A DNA stretch of 64,000 nt from the NCBI GenBank assembly GCA_947073545.1, contig CAMTMP010000002.1:186001-250000 (forward strand), given 5' to 3'. The notes beneath the pieces are model-generated. The model worked only from the letters and a program-made list of their open reading frames with translations, was not told the origin of the DNA and did no database searches. The DNA is from an uncultured bacterium. Lineage in GTDB: Bacteria > Bacillota > Clostridia > Lachnospirales > Lachnospiraceae. This document shows, piece by piece, positions 1-7,346 of the stretch; the stretch's first letter is position 1; every line of letters starts with the position of its first letter. The position numbers were made by a program, and so were the translations under genes.

Positions 1-159
1 GACATACGCCATGCTTGCATGAGCGAATGGTCCGCAGAGCTTATGGCGAGGCGCAAGACATCCGAGGGATGTCTGTTCTGCGCGGATCGGAGTGAAACGG
101 AGACCGCGAACGAGAAGTGCGAAGCATTTCGAGTCTGCTTATACGCACCCAAAAAGTAA
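1..159. repeat. Structured intergenic sequence upstream of sepF
   Basis: No coding sequence is visible here. The stretch is rich in inverted repeats: a perfect 7-bp stem (57-63 with 67-73, loop GAG) lies between further complementary blocks (TCCGCAGA near 31 and TCTGCGCGGA near 77). It ends in a motif resembling GAAGTGCGAAGCATTTCG, which recurs in related form in other gaps of this window (7066-7084, 41425-41443, 49030-49080). I infer a lineage-specific intergenic repeat that may act in transcript processing or termination. The gene to its left lies outside the window. Confidence 0.4.
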
Positions 160-183
160 TTGATTAAATGGAGGATTTTACAG

Positions 184-678
184 ATGGGTGTTATGGACAA
201 GTTTATCAGCGCCATGAAATTGAGCGAGGATGAGGATGACGGATATTATGACGACGATTTCTATGACGATGAGCCCGAACCGATGAGAAAACCTGTCTCC
301 ACCAAGGATACAGATAATACAGAGGATGATAAAGTAAGGAAAATCACGCCGAAGGTAACGCCGCTTAGACAGACGAAAAAAATGGGAACCGGCATGGAGG
401 TCTGTGTGATTAAACCGACTACGGTGGAGGATGCGCGGGAGATTACGGAGACGCTTCTGGCGAACCGGACGGTAGTATTGAATCTGGAAGGGTTAGATGT
501 GGACATTGCCCAGAGGATTATCGATTTTACTTCGGGTTCCTGTTTTGCGATCTCGGGCAATCTGCAAAAGATATCGCATTATATTTTCATTATTACACCG
601 GCCAGTGTAGATATTTCCGGTGACTTTCAGGATATCTTGTCAGGTTCCTTCGATGTGCCGATAGACAAAGGGTATTAA
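184..678 (+). CDS. sepF: Cell division protein SepF
   Basis: SepF binds FtsZ and anchors the Z-ring to the membrane, assisting septum formation. The product is 164 aa. It starts MGVMDKFISAMKL, the amphipathic membrane-binding helix typical of the family. A very acidic Asp/Glu/Tyr linker follows (about residues 17-50), then the conserved SepF core from about residue 75 (EVCVIKPTTVEDAREI, the VVLNLEGLD block, and the glycine-rich FTSGSCFAISG block). ATG 184 is chosen because GGAGG sits 9 nt upstream; an in-frame TTG at 160 lacks a ribosome site. In many Clostridia sepF is followed by ylmH and divIVA before lspA and rluD; here aroB takes that place. Confidence 0.95.
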   Translation: MGVMDKFISAMKLSEDEDDGYYDDDFYDDEPEPMRKPVSTKDTDNTEDDKVRKITPKVTPLRQTKKMGTGMEVCVIKPTTVEDAREITETLLANRTVVLNLEGLDVDIAQRIIDFTSGSCFAISGNLQKISHYIFIITPASVDISGDFQDILSGSFDVPIDKGY

Positions 679-681
679 GAG

Positions 682-710
682 ATCGAGTGCATAATGCACT
701 CGATTCTTTT
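682..710 (+). terminator. Intrinsic terminator after sepF
   Basis: Perfect inverted repeat ATCGAGTGC with GCACTCGAT (682-690 and 696-704, loop ATAAT) followed by TCTTTT. It directly follows the sepF stop codon and separates sepF from aroB. Confidence 0.75.
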
Positions 711-758
711 CGCGTATAAATAAAGTTATATCTGCTTAAGAGGAGGAAAATACATATT

Positions 759-1868
759 ATGGCGAAACGAATGACAATAAACTACGAGAAAAAGCCCTGT
801 TATGACATTGTTTTTGCAAGGGATTTTACTCTGCTCGCGGAGGAAATTGCCGATTTAAAGACCGCAGAGCGAAGAGTTGCCGTGATCTGTGACAGCAATA
901 CGGAAAAACTGTTCGGTGAAGAAGTTGTGAAAATACTTGAAAAAGGCTGTAAAAAAGTGATTCTCCACGCCTTTCTGGCAGGGGAAGAAAACAAAACGCT
1001 GGATACGGTGAAAGAAATCTACAAGAGACTGATTGAGGAGAAATTTGACAGAAAAGATCTGCTAGTGGCGCTTGGCGGCGGTGTTGTGGGGGATATTGTC
1101 GGTTATACGGCGGCTACTTATCTGAGAGGTGTTGACTTTATTCAGATTCCAACCACACTATTGGCCCAATCGGACAGCAGTATCGGCGGAAAGACCGGAG
1201 TCGATTTTGATGGTTATAAAAACATGGTGGGGGCGTTTTATATGCCGAAACTGGTTTATATGAACGTGGGTGTATTGAAAGAGTTGGATGAAAGACAGTT
1301 TTATGCGGGCTTTGCGGAGGTGATGAAGTCAGCGCTGATTAAGGATGCCTTATTTTACGAGTGGCTGCTGGATCATATGTATGAGATACACGAGCGCGAT
1401 ATGGAGGTCTGCGAGGAGATGGTGATGCGAAGCTGTGGCATCAAAAAGCTCGTGGTGGAGAAAGATCCGAAGGAACTAGGTGACCGCGCGCTTCTCAATT
1501 TTGGGCATACCATCGGCCATGCCATTGAGAAGGCAAAACATTTTGAGATGCTGCACGGGGAGTGCATTGCGCTCGGTATTGTGGCTGCGGCCTATATTTC
1601 ATGGAAACATGAGAATCTCTCCATGGAAGAATACTACGAGGTGCGGGATATGTTTGTGCCGTTTAATCTGCCAATCAGCATTGACGACATTGATCCGGAG
1701 GAGATTCTTGCATTGACCAAGTCAGACAAAAAGATGGAGGCCGGGCAGATCAAGTTTGTACTGCTCAAAAAGGTGGGTAAGGCTTATGTGGACAAAACCG
1801 TCACGGATGCGGAAATTCTGGAGGCTGTTAAGGAAGTACACTTTAGTGATGAGGACATGCGGGAATGA
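759..1868 (+). CDS. aroB: 3-dehydroquinate synthase
   Basis: Second step of the shikimate pathway: NAD- and metal-dependent cyclisation of DAHP to 3-dehydroquinate. The protein is 369 aa, normal for AroB. The NAD-binding GGGVVGD motif is at residues 106-112, the PTTLLAQSDSSIGGK block at about 131-145, and the metal-ligand pattern is present: Glu187 (GFAEVMKSALI), His248/His252 (NFGHTIGHAIE) and His264 (MLHGE). AGGAGG lies 12 nt upstream of the ATG, a slightly long spacing; an alternative ATG is four codons downstream. The stop overlaps the lspA start as ATGA, so the two are translationally coupled. No other shikimate gene is present in the window. Confidence 0.95.
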   Translation: MAKRMTINYEKKPCYDIVFARDFTLLAEEIADLKTAERRVAVICDSNTEKLFGEEVVKILEKGCKKVILHAFLAGEENKTLDTVKEIYKRLIEEKFDRKDLLVALGGGVVGDIVGYTAATYLRGVDFIQIPTTLLAQSDSSIGGKTGVDFDGYKNMVGAFYMPKLVYMNVGVLKELDERQFYAGFAEVMKSALIKDALFYEWLLDHMYEIHERDMEVCEEMVMRSCGIKKLVVEKDPKELGDRALLNFGHTIGHAIEKAKHFEMLHGECIALGIVAAAYISWKHENLSMEEYYEVRDMFVPFNLPISIDDIDPEEILALTKSDKKMEAGQIKFVLLKKVGKAYVDKTVTDAEILEAVKEVHFSDEDMRE

Positions 1869-2392
1869 GTTGGAAGAAAAAGTTTTTTCTGTTTCTGGAT
1901 CTGCTGATGATTATCGGTCTGATCGCTTTCGACCAGTATACGAAGCAGTGGGCGAAGGTTTATTTAAAAGATAAGCCGGCTTACAATCTGATTAACGGGA
2001 TTCTGGAACTGAATTATTTGGAGAATCAGGGAGCTGCTTTCGGGATGCTTCCGAATCAAAAAGTTTTTTTTGTCTTTGTGGCGACCGTGATTTTGTTTGT
2101 GGTAGGATACGTTCTTTTGAAAGTGCCGGATCAAAAAAAGTATACGATTCTGCACTTTCTGTTCAGCCTGATCGTGGCTGGTTCCATCGGCAATATGATT
2201 GACCGGGTGCGTTACGATTATGTCGTTGATTTTATCTATTTCGTACGGATGAATGTTCCGATTTTCAATGTGGCGGATATCTATGCGACTGTTTCCGCCA
2301 TCGTGCTGCTTTTCCTGCTGTTGTTTATTTACAAGGAGAATGACTTATACTTTATCAGCTTCAAACAGAAACGCTACCGGGAGCTCAAATAG
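1865..2392 (+). CDS. lspA: Lipoprotein signal peptidase (signal peptidase II), copy 1
   Basis: Inner-membrane aspartyl protease that removes signal peptides from diacylglyceryl-modified prolipoproteins. The 175-aa product has four hydrophobic segments. Both catalytic aspartates are visible: Asp113 in GNMIDR and Asp138 in FNVADIY; the conserved NYLENQGAAFG block is at about residues 50-60. It overlaps aroB by 4 nt and is followed closely by an RluD-type gene, the usual lspA-rluD neighbourhood. A second complete LspA with both aspartates is encoded at 22.4-22.9 kb. Confidence 0.96.
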   Translation: MSWKKKFFLFLDLLMIIGLIAFDQYTKQWAKVYLKDKPAYNLINGILELNYLENQGAAFGMLPNQKVFFVFVATVILFVVGYVLLKVPDQKKYTILHFLFSLIVAGSIGNMIDRVRYDYVVDFIYFVRMNVPIFNVADIYATVSAIVLLFLLLFIYKENDLYFISFKQKRYRELK

Positions 2393-2411
2393 CAGCGCAT
2401 GGAGGTATGGT

Positions 2412-3326
2412 GTGGATCGATTCAGTTATCAGATCGGGGTGGAGGAGGATGAGGAGCGGCTTGACAAGTGGTTGAGCGCTGCGATTCCGACGCTATCCCG
2501 TACTTATATTCAGAAGTGTATCAAAGAGGGACAGGCGCATGTAAACGGAAAGCCCTGCAAAGCCAATTACCGGCTGCGTGTGGACGACGAGGTTGCATTT
2601 GCGATTCCGGAAGCGGTAGAGCCTTCCGTGGAGGCGGAAAACATTCCGCTCTCCGTGCTCTATGAGGATGCGGACGTATTGGTGGTGGATAAACCCAAAG
2701 GGATGGTGGTACATCCCGCGCCCGGACATTACAGCGGTACGCTGGTAAATGCAGTTTTGTATCACTGTAAGGGGCAGCTTTCCGGGATAAACGGCGTTTT
2801 GCGGCCGGGGATTGTGCACCGAATCGACAGGGACACGACGGGTTCTCTCATCGTCTGTAAAAACGACGCGGCGCATAAGATAATAGCACAACAGCTCAAA
2901 GCGCATTCCCTGAACCGGAGCTACCGCGCTATCGTGCATGGCGTGATAGAAGAGAATGAGGGCAGCGTTTGTGCGCCAATCGGCAGGGATGAGAAGGACA
3001 GAAAGCGGATGGCCGTCAATGAGAAAAACGGAAAAGAGGCTGTCACACATTATAAGGTACTGGAGCGATTTCGAGATTTTACTTATATTGAGTGCAGGCT
3101 GGAGACAGGACGCACCCATCAGATTCGTGTGCATATGACATCCATCGGACATCCGCTTTTGGGAGACGAGGTTTACGGAGTAAGAAAGACGGCCTTTCAT
3201 CTGGAAGGGCAGACGCTGCACGCATATTGTCTTGGATTTATGCATCCTTTAAACGGGGAGTACATAGAGGTAAAAGCACCGATTCCGGCGTATTTTTCGC
3301 ATCTGCTTACCATACTTTGCATGTAA
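2412..3326 (+). CDS. rluD: RluA/RluD-family 23S rRNA pseudouridine synthase
   Basis: Converts uridines to pseudouridine, probably in 23S rRNA. The product is 304 aa. An N-terminal S4 RNA-binding domain (EERLDKWLSAAI, about residues 13-75) precedes the RluA catalytic domain with the signature HRIDRDTTGSLIV, whose Asp is the catalytic residue, and the GRTHQIRVHMTSIGHPLLGD block. I chose GTG at 2412 because GGAGG ends 6 nt upstream. The frame is open further upstream only because it overlaps lspA. The exact target uridines cannot be told from sequence; rluD is assigned by family and position next to lspA. Confidence 0.88.
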   Translation: MDRFSYQIGVEEDEERLDKWLSAAIPTLSRTYIQKCIKEGQAHVNGKPCKANYRLRVDDEVAFAIPEAVEPSVEAENIPLSVLYEDADVLVVDKPKGMVVHPAPGHYSGTLVNAVLYHCKGQLSGINGVLRPGIVHRIDRDTTGSLIVCKNDAAHKIIAQQLKAHSLNRSYRAIVHGVIEENEGSVCAPIGRDEKDRKRMAVNEKNGKEAVTHYKVLERFRDFTYIECRLETGRTHQIRVHMTSIGHPLLGDEVYGVRKTAFHLEGQTLHAYCLGFMHPLNGEYIEVKAPIPAYFSHLLTILCM

Positions 3327-3363
3327 AATTATAAATAAATTATGAATAAACTATTAAAATATC

Positions 3364-3392
3364 TTGAAATAGAAGTCGTAAAATGATACTAT
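3364..3392 (+). promoter_or_regulatory. Sigma-A-type promoter for the unknown gene-cstA operon
   Basis: TTGAAA (3364-3369), 17-bp spacer, TACTAT (3387-3392). It lies about 35 nt upstream of the start codon at 3427 in an AT-rich gap. Confidence 0.55.
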
Positions 3393-3426
3393 AAAATACG
3401 TGGATTTATTAAAAATCTGAGGGATT

Positions 3427-3957
3427 ATGAAAGATACGAGAAAAGACATCATAGATATTTTATTGAAGAGTTATGTGGCTTATTACAACATAACGGATTT
3501 CGGAACGAAGCGGGAACCCCTCCGGGCGCTGTGTGAGTATTACGAGCACGCGGAGAAGTATATGGTTTCTAAGAAGGTTTCGCTATGGGCGGCGGACAGT
3601 GAGGAGTTTATCTATCTTTTTGACGTGCCGCACCTTACGGCGGAGATCTTTGAAGCCTGCAAAAAAACAGCTTACGAGGACGGCATGGATCGTCTGCATA
3701 TTGGTCCCGGTCATATGTATTCGTATATCACCCCCATCATTGTCTGTGACACCTGTGATGAGGCGGCCATAAAGGCGTTAAAGAAGTGTCACATTTACAA
3801 AAGTTTTCGATTTTCGTTTCACGGCTGGATGGACTTTCATGCGGCGGCGGTCATCGGGGATAGTGATCGGATTGAAAGCAACCGTGCCGGACGTTCGACA
3901 GCGAAAATTTTGAAAAAAGTATTATATTCCAAAAAAAGAAAGGGAGAGTTTGTATGA
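3427..3957 (+). CDS. Conserved protein of unknown function co-transcribed with cstA
   Basis: I do not recognise a named function. The 176-aa product has no signal peptide or membrane segment and is mixed alpha/beta, with aromatic-rich blocks (YVAYYNITDF, RFSFHGWMDFHAAAV) and a basic C-terminus. GAGGG precedes the ATG. Its stop overlaps the cstA start as ATGA, which implies coupled translation and a role linked to CstA, perhaps regulation or assembly of the transporter (inference from position only). Codon use resembles its neighbours, so it is not obviously foreign. Confidence 0.8.
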   Translation: MKDTRKDIIDILLKSYVAYYNITDFGTKREPLRALCEYYEHAEKYMVSKKVSLWAADSEEFIYLFDVPHLTAEIFEACKKTAYEDGMDRLHIGPGHMYSYITPIIVCDTCDEAAIKALKKCHIYKSFRFSFHGWMDFHAAAVIGDSDRIESNRAGRSTAKILKKVLYSKKRKGEFV

Positions 3958-5669
3958 ATTCATTATTACTGTTAATCATCTGTGTTGCAATTCTTGTCGC
4001 CGGCTACATATTCTACGGCGGATGGCTTTGCAGGCAGTGGGGCGTTGGCGACAGCAAGAAGCCGACCCCTGCGCATGAGATGGAAGACGGTGTGGACTAT
4101 GTTCCCGCTAAGGCGCCCGTGCTGATGGGGCACCACTTCTCGTCTATCGCAGGTGCAGGCCCGATCACCGGACCGATTGGCGCGGCTATGTTCGGCTGGG
4201 TTCCTGTTGTGCTCTGGATTCTGATCGGTGGTATCTTCTTCGGCGGCGTTCATGACTTTGGTGCGCTTTTCGCATCCATCCGTCACAAAGGACAGTCCAT
4301 CGGTGAGATCATTTCCACCAATATGAGCAAGAGAGCGAAGATGCTGTTTACGATCTTTGCCTATCTGACCCTGATCCTTGTGGTTGCGGCATTCGCATCC
4401 ATTGTGGCGACTACCTTCGGCGCGGTGTTGGACGAAGCCGGCACAATTGATAAGGCAGCCTCCGCGACAAACGCATCTGTTGCTATGGTATCCCTGTTAT
4501 TTATCGTAATTGCTATTGTTTTTGGTTTCATGGTGTACCGCCGCAATGCATCCATGGCTGTTTCCACGATTCTTGGTGTGGTTGCCATCGCGCTCTGCAT
4601 GGTGATCGGCATGAATTTTCATCCGATTTACCTGACCACCAATACGTGGATGGTCATTGTAGGTATCTATATCGCCATCGCATCCGTGACACCGGTATGG
4701 ATTCTGTTGCAGCCCCGTGACTATTTGAGCTCTTTCCTGCTTTACGCGATGTTAGCAGTAGCGCTGGTAGGCGTGGTCATTTCCCATGCGGGTATGGGCG
4801 GTGCAGACGGCCTTGCCGCTTTCAACGGCTTTGCGGTTGATAATGGCAACGGGATGCAGTATTTGTTCCCCGTACTCTTTACTACGGTTGCATGCGGTGC
4901 GATTTCCGGTTTCCACTCTCTGGTATCTTCGGGAACCACTTCCAAGCAGCTTGACAAAGAGACGGATGCGAAGCCCATCGCTTACGGCGGTATGCTCTTA
5001 GAGTGTGTGCTGGCTGTGATCACGGTATGCGCAATCAACTTCGCATACAAGAACGGCATCACCGCAGGCGCAACGGCGATCTTTGCAGGCGGTATTTCCC
5101 AGATGTACGGCGGTATCGCATCGGAAGGCGTGGTTAGTGTTCTGAACACGCTGCTGGTGCTTACCTACTCGGCATTCTGTCTGACGTCTCTGGATACGGC
5201 GACCCGTCTGGCACGCTTTATGTTCCAGGAGTTCTTCCTTGAGCCCGGTCAGACTGTGGACGATATCAAAGACGGCTGGAAAAAGACATTGGTGAATCCT
5301 TATGTGGCGACCATCATCACTGTGATTCTCGGCGTTGTGCTCGGTATGACGGGCTACTCCAAAATCTGGGGCCTGTTTGGTGCGGCAAACCAGCTCCTTG
5401 CAGGTATTGGTCTGCTGGCAGTCGCTACATGGCTTGGCAATGTGGGCAAGAACAACAAGATGTTCCTGCTTCCCATGGGCTTTATGATCATCGTTACCAT
5501 CTGCTCCCTGTGTGTGACCGTTAAGAATCAGCTCGGTATCATTTCCGCAGGCGGCGCAGACTGGGGTCCTTACGCACAGGCGATTCTGGCGGTGATCCTG
5601 ATTGTCCTTGCGATTGTGCTGGTAATCGAGGGTATTCAGACGTTATCTAAGCAGAAGAAGTCTGCATAA
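3954..5669 (+). CDS. cstA: CstA-family carbon starvation protein / pyruvate transporter
   Basis: Members of this family import pyruvate or peptides during carbon limitation. The 571-aa protein is almost entirely hydrophobic, with about 15 predicted membrane helices. Family hallmarks visible are GHHFSSIAGAGPITGPI at about residues 60-76 and the following FGGVHDFGALFASIRHKG loop. The length matches short CstA proteins that lack the long C-terminal domain of the E. coli protein. Codon choice is more biased to preferred codons than in neighbouring genes, suggesting high expression (impression, not calculated). An intrinsic terminator follows. Confidence 0.93.
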   Translation: MNSLLLLIICVAILVAGYIFYGGWLCRQWGVGDSKKPTPAHEMEDGVDYVPAKAPVLMGHHFSSIAGAGPITGPIGAAMFGWVPVVLWILIGGIFFGGVHDFGALFASIRHKGQSIGEIISTNMSKRAKMLFTIFAYLTLILVVAAFASIVATTFGAVLDEAGTIDKAASATNASVAMVSLLFIVIAIVFGFMVYRRNASMAVSTILGVVAIALCMVIGMNFHPIYLTTNTWMVIVGIYIAIASVTPVWILLQPRDYLSSFLLYAMLAVALVGVVISHAGMGGADGLAAFNGFAVDNGNGMQYLFPVLFTTVACGAISGFHSLVSSGTTSKQLDKETDAKPIAYGGMLLECVLAVITVCAINFAYKNGITAGATAIFAGGISQMYGGIASEGVVSVLNTLLVLTYSAFCLTSLDTATRLARFMFQEFFLEPGQTVDDIKDGWKKTLVNPYVATIITVILGVVLGMTGYSKIWGLFGAANQLLAGIGLLAVATWLGNVGKNNKMFLLPMGFMIIVTICSLCVTVKNQLGIISAGGADWGPYAQAILAVILIVLAIVLVIEGIQTLSKQKKSA

Positions 5670-5740
5670 GACAGAAAGCCATATAAAAGAAAGAAGATAT
5701 AGATTCCTATATCCATTTTGGTATAGGATACAGACTGTCA

Positions 5741-5769
5741 AAAAAAGTCAGCAAAAGCTGGCTTTTTTT
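5741..5769 (+). terminator. Intrinsic terminator after cstA
   Basis: Stem AAAAAAGTCAGC with GCTGGCTTTTTTT around an AAAA loop, with one G-U pair, ending in a run of seven T. Classic A-tract/T-tract terminator about 70 nt after the cstA stop. Confidence 0.85.
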
Positions 5770-5817
5770 GATTTACTATAATAAGTCGATGAAACTTTAT
5801 GGTATAAATAAATTCAT

Positions 5818-6065
5818 ATGGAAGGAGCCAATGCCGTGTTATTTGGTAATTGGCTGGAAGTATACTTTACTTTGGAAACGGAAAAATTCTTTCTTGCTAA
5901 AAATTTGTTGGATGAGCATGGAATTTCTACAAAGCAGATATCAATAACAATAGTATAAGGATTGGTCTTGCGTTAGACAGAGACGGCAATGTGAAAGATT
6001 ATTACAAAATTTTGGTAAAGAAGAAAGATGCACCGAAAGTCAAATATTTATTATCTAAAATTTGA
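5818..6065 (+). pseudogene. Small protein gene interrupted by a frameshift
   Basis: ATG 5818 (or GTG 5836, which has GGAG 9 nt upstream) opens a frame that reads through NWLEVYFTLETEKFFLAK and LLDEHGISTKQIS, then stops at 5956-5958. A second frame, one base behind and open from 5916, continues with NNSIRIGLALDRDGNVKDYY and KILVKKKDAPKVKYLLSKI to TGA at 6063. Joined, they make one plausible compact alpha/beta protein of about 80 aa. A -1 shift between roughly 5916 and 5955 is needed. This could be a recent one-base loss, a sequencing error, or programmed frameshifting; no canonical slippery heptamer is obvious in the overlap. Function unknown. Confidence 0.6.
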
Positions 6066-6120
6066 TATGATAGATCATGTAGTATTACAGAAGGGATATC
6101 TATAATAAAAGATTGCATCT

Positions 6121-6141
6121 TTGCCGAAGGGTGTTCGGCAA
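6121..6141. other. Small perfect hairpin
   Basis: TTGCCGAA pairs with TTCGGCAA around a GGGTG loop, between the decayed small gene and the promoter of the kinase-like gene. There is no T-run, so it is at best a weak terminator. Confidence 0.4.
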
Positions 6142-6167
6142 AATCACCGTTTCTAACCGCGTTTTAC

Positions 6168-6196
6168 TTGACTTTATTGTGCAAATTATATATAAT
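6168..6196 (+). promoter_or_regulatory. Strong sigma-A-type promoter for the cytidylate-kinase-like gene
   Basis: TTGACT (6168-6173), exactly 17 bp, then TATAAT (6191-6196). It leaves a leader of about 80 nt before the start codon at 6285. Confidence 0.75.
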
Positions 6197-6284
6197 ATAT
6201 ACATCATAAACACATTTCATGTTTTGGCACAGGCAGAGGAGTGGCAGACAGCAGGGGATGTAAGGACAGAAAGGGGATGTATGT

Positions 6285-6911
6285 ATGAACACGATTATTA
6301 CGATAGGACGTCAATTTGGTTCCGGGGGCCGTGAGATCGGAAAAAAGGTAGCGGAGCATTTCGGAGTTAAATTTTACGATAAGGATTTGTTGACGAGGGC
6401 AGCGAAGGAGAGCGGTTTCTGTGAGGAGATGATCCAGAGCCACGACGAGCGTCCCACCAATTCCTTTCTCTACAATCTGGTGATGGACACCTATTCTTTC
6501 GGTTATAACTCTTCCTCCTTTGTGGATATGCCCATCAGCCACAAAGTATTTCTTGCACAGTTTGACACGATTAAGAAGATTGCAGGCGAAGGTCCATGTG
6601 TGATTGTAGGGCGCTGCGCGGACTATGCGCTGCACGACTATCAGAACTGTCTGCATATTTTTATCCACGGCGAAGAGAAGTGTAAGGTAAAGCGGATTAT
6701 GGAGCGCTTCGAGGATATCAACACAGAGCAGAAAGCGCTTGATATGATGAATAAGAAAGATAAACAGAGACAGAGTTATTACAATTACTATTCTTCCAAG
6801 AAGTGGGGACGTGTAGACAGCTATGATCTGTCGGTCAACAGCAGTATTCTGGGAATTGACGGCACGGTGAAGCTGATTACACAGTTTGTGGAGGATTTTG
6901 AGACCCGTTAA
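6285..6911 (+). CDS. Cytidylate kinase-like family protein
   Basis: Predicted P-loop nucleoside-phosphate kinase of the cytidylate-kinase-like (Cmk2) family, 208 aa. The nucleotide-binding loop GRQFGSGGREIG is at residues 8-19, followed by the YDKDLL motif. The central VIVGRCADYAL block and the LID-like region rich in Lys, Tyr and Ser (KKDKQRQSYYNYYSSKKWG) are family features. The protein differs from canonical CMP kinase, so its substrate is uncertain. It is monocistronic with its own consensus promoter and is followed by a G+C-rich terminator. Confidence 0.82.
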   Translation: MNTIITIGRQFGSGGREIGKKVAEHFGVKFYDKDLLTRAAKESGFCEEMIQSHDERPTNSFLYNLVMDTYSFGYNSSSFVDMPISHKVFLAQFDTIKKIAGEGPCVIVGRCADYALHDYQNCLHIFIHGEEKCKVKRIMERFEDINTEQKALDMMNKKDKQRQSYYNYYSSKKWGRVDSYDLSVNSSILGIDGTVKLITQFVEDFETR

Positions 6912-7110
6912 CAAATCGAACTTCGTTCGATTGCGAGCGTAGCTCGATTGCAAGCATAGCTCAATTCCGAGAATGATTCGTATTCTGCGCAAATATTGAG
7001 GGAGCGGTGTGATCCGCTCCCTGTTTCTGTTTTGTAGGAAATTGCGATAGTGTAAAACATTCAAGGAGAATGCGAAGCATTCTCTGAATCGAGCGTGCCG
7101 ACGCTCGATT
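6912..7110. repeat. Cluster of intergenic inverted repeats
   Basis: A gene-free gap holding several hairpins in series: ATCGAA/TTCGAT near 6916-6931, related GCGAGC/GCTCG blocks, the palindrome GAGAATGCGAAGCATTCTC (7066-7084), and AATCGAGCGT with ACGCTCGATT (7087-7096 and 7101-7110, loop GCCG) followed by TTTT. The 19-bp palindrome is repeated exactly at 41425-41443. The last hairpin abuts the stop codon of the leftward small membrane protein gene. Confidence 0.6.
7000..7032 (+). terminator. Intrinsic terminator after the cytidylate-kinase-like gene
   Basis: GGGAGCGG (7000-7007) pairs with CCGCTCCC (7014-7021), loop TGTGAT, followed by TGTTTCTGTTTT. Confidence 0.75.
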
Positions 7111-7112
7111 TT

Positions 7113-7346
7113 TTATTCGCCGCGTTCTCTGTAATCCTCGGTGCTGTTATATTTCGTGACGTAGGTTTGATAGCCGCTGTGCTTGTCGCGCAGTTCCCTG
7201 CGGGTTTTGACACGGTCATAAGATGCGTGAAAGTCCCTGACAGAGTTTAACTCTGCGGAACGCTTCTTTCGCTTTCTGGTCGTATGGCGCATATAGAGAA
7301 AAATAAGAACTGCAATAAGGAGTGTAAATATAATGACGCTGATCAT
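7113..7346 (-). CDS. Small single-pass membrane protein, unknown function
   Basis: 77 aa. Residues 1-18 form one hydrophobic helix; the remainder is a very basic cytoplasmic tail (HTTRKRKKRS, KTRRELRDKHSG). I do not recognise a named family. Its ATG overlaps the stop of the upstream transporter gene (ATGA), which strongly supports it as a real, coupled gene despite its size. A role linked to the AI-2E-type transporter is an inference from position. Confidence 0.7.
   Translation of the reverse strand: MISVIIFTLLIAVLIFLYMRHTTRKRKKRSAELNSVRDFHASYDRVKTRRELRDKHSGYQTYVTKYNSTEDYRERGE

Noticed and set aside
2493-3245. 250-codon frame antisense to the RluD-type gene
   Set aside because: Shadow of the clear pseudouridine synthase on the other strand.
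6917-6929. CGAAC-TTC-GTTCG as a LexA box
   Set aside because: The half-sites are three, not four, bases apart, and the site is one arm of an intergenic hairpin repeat after a terminator-bound gene.
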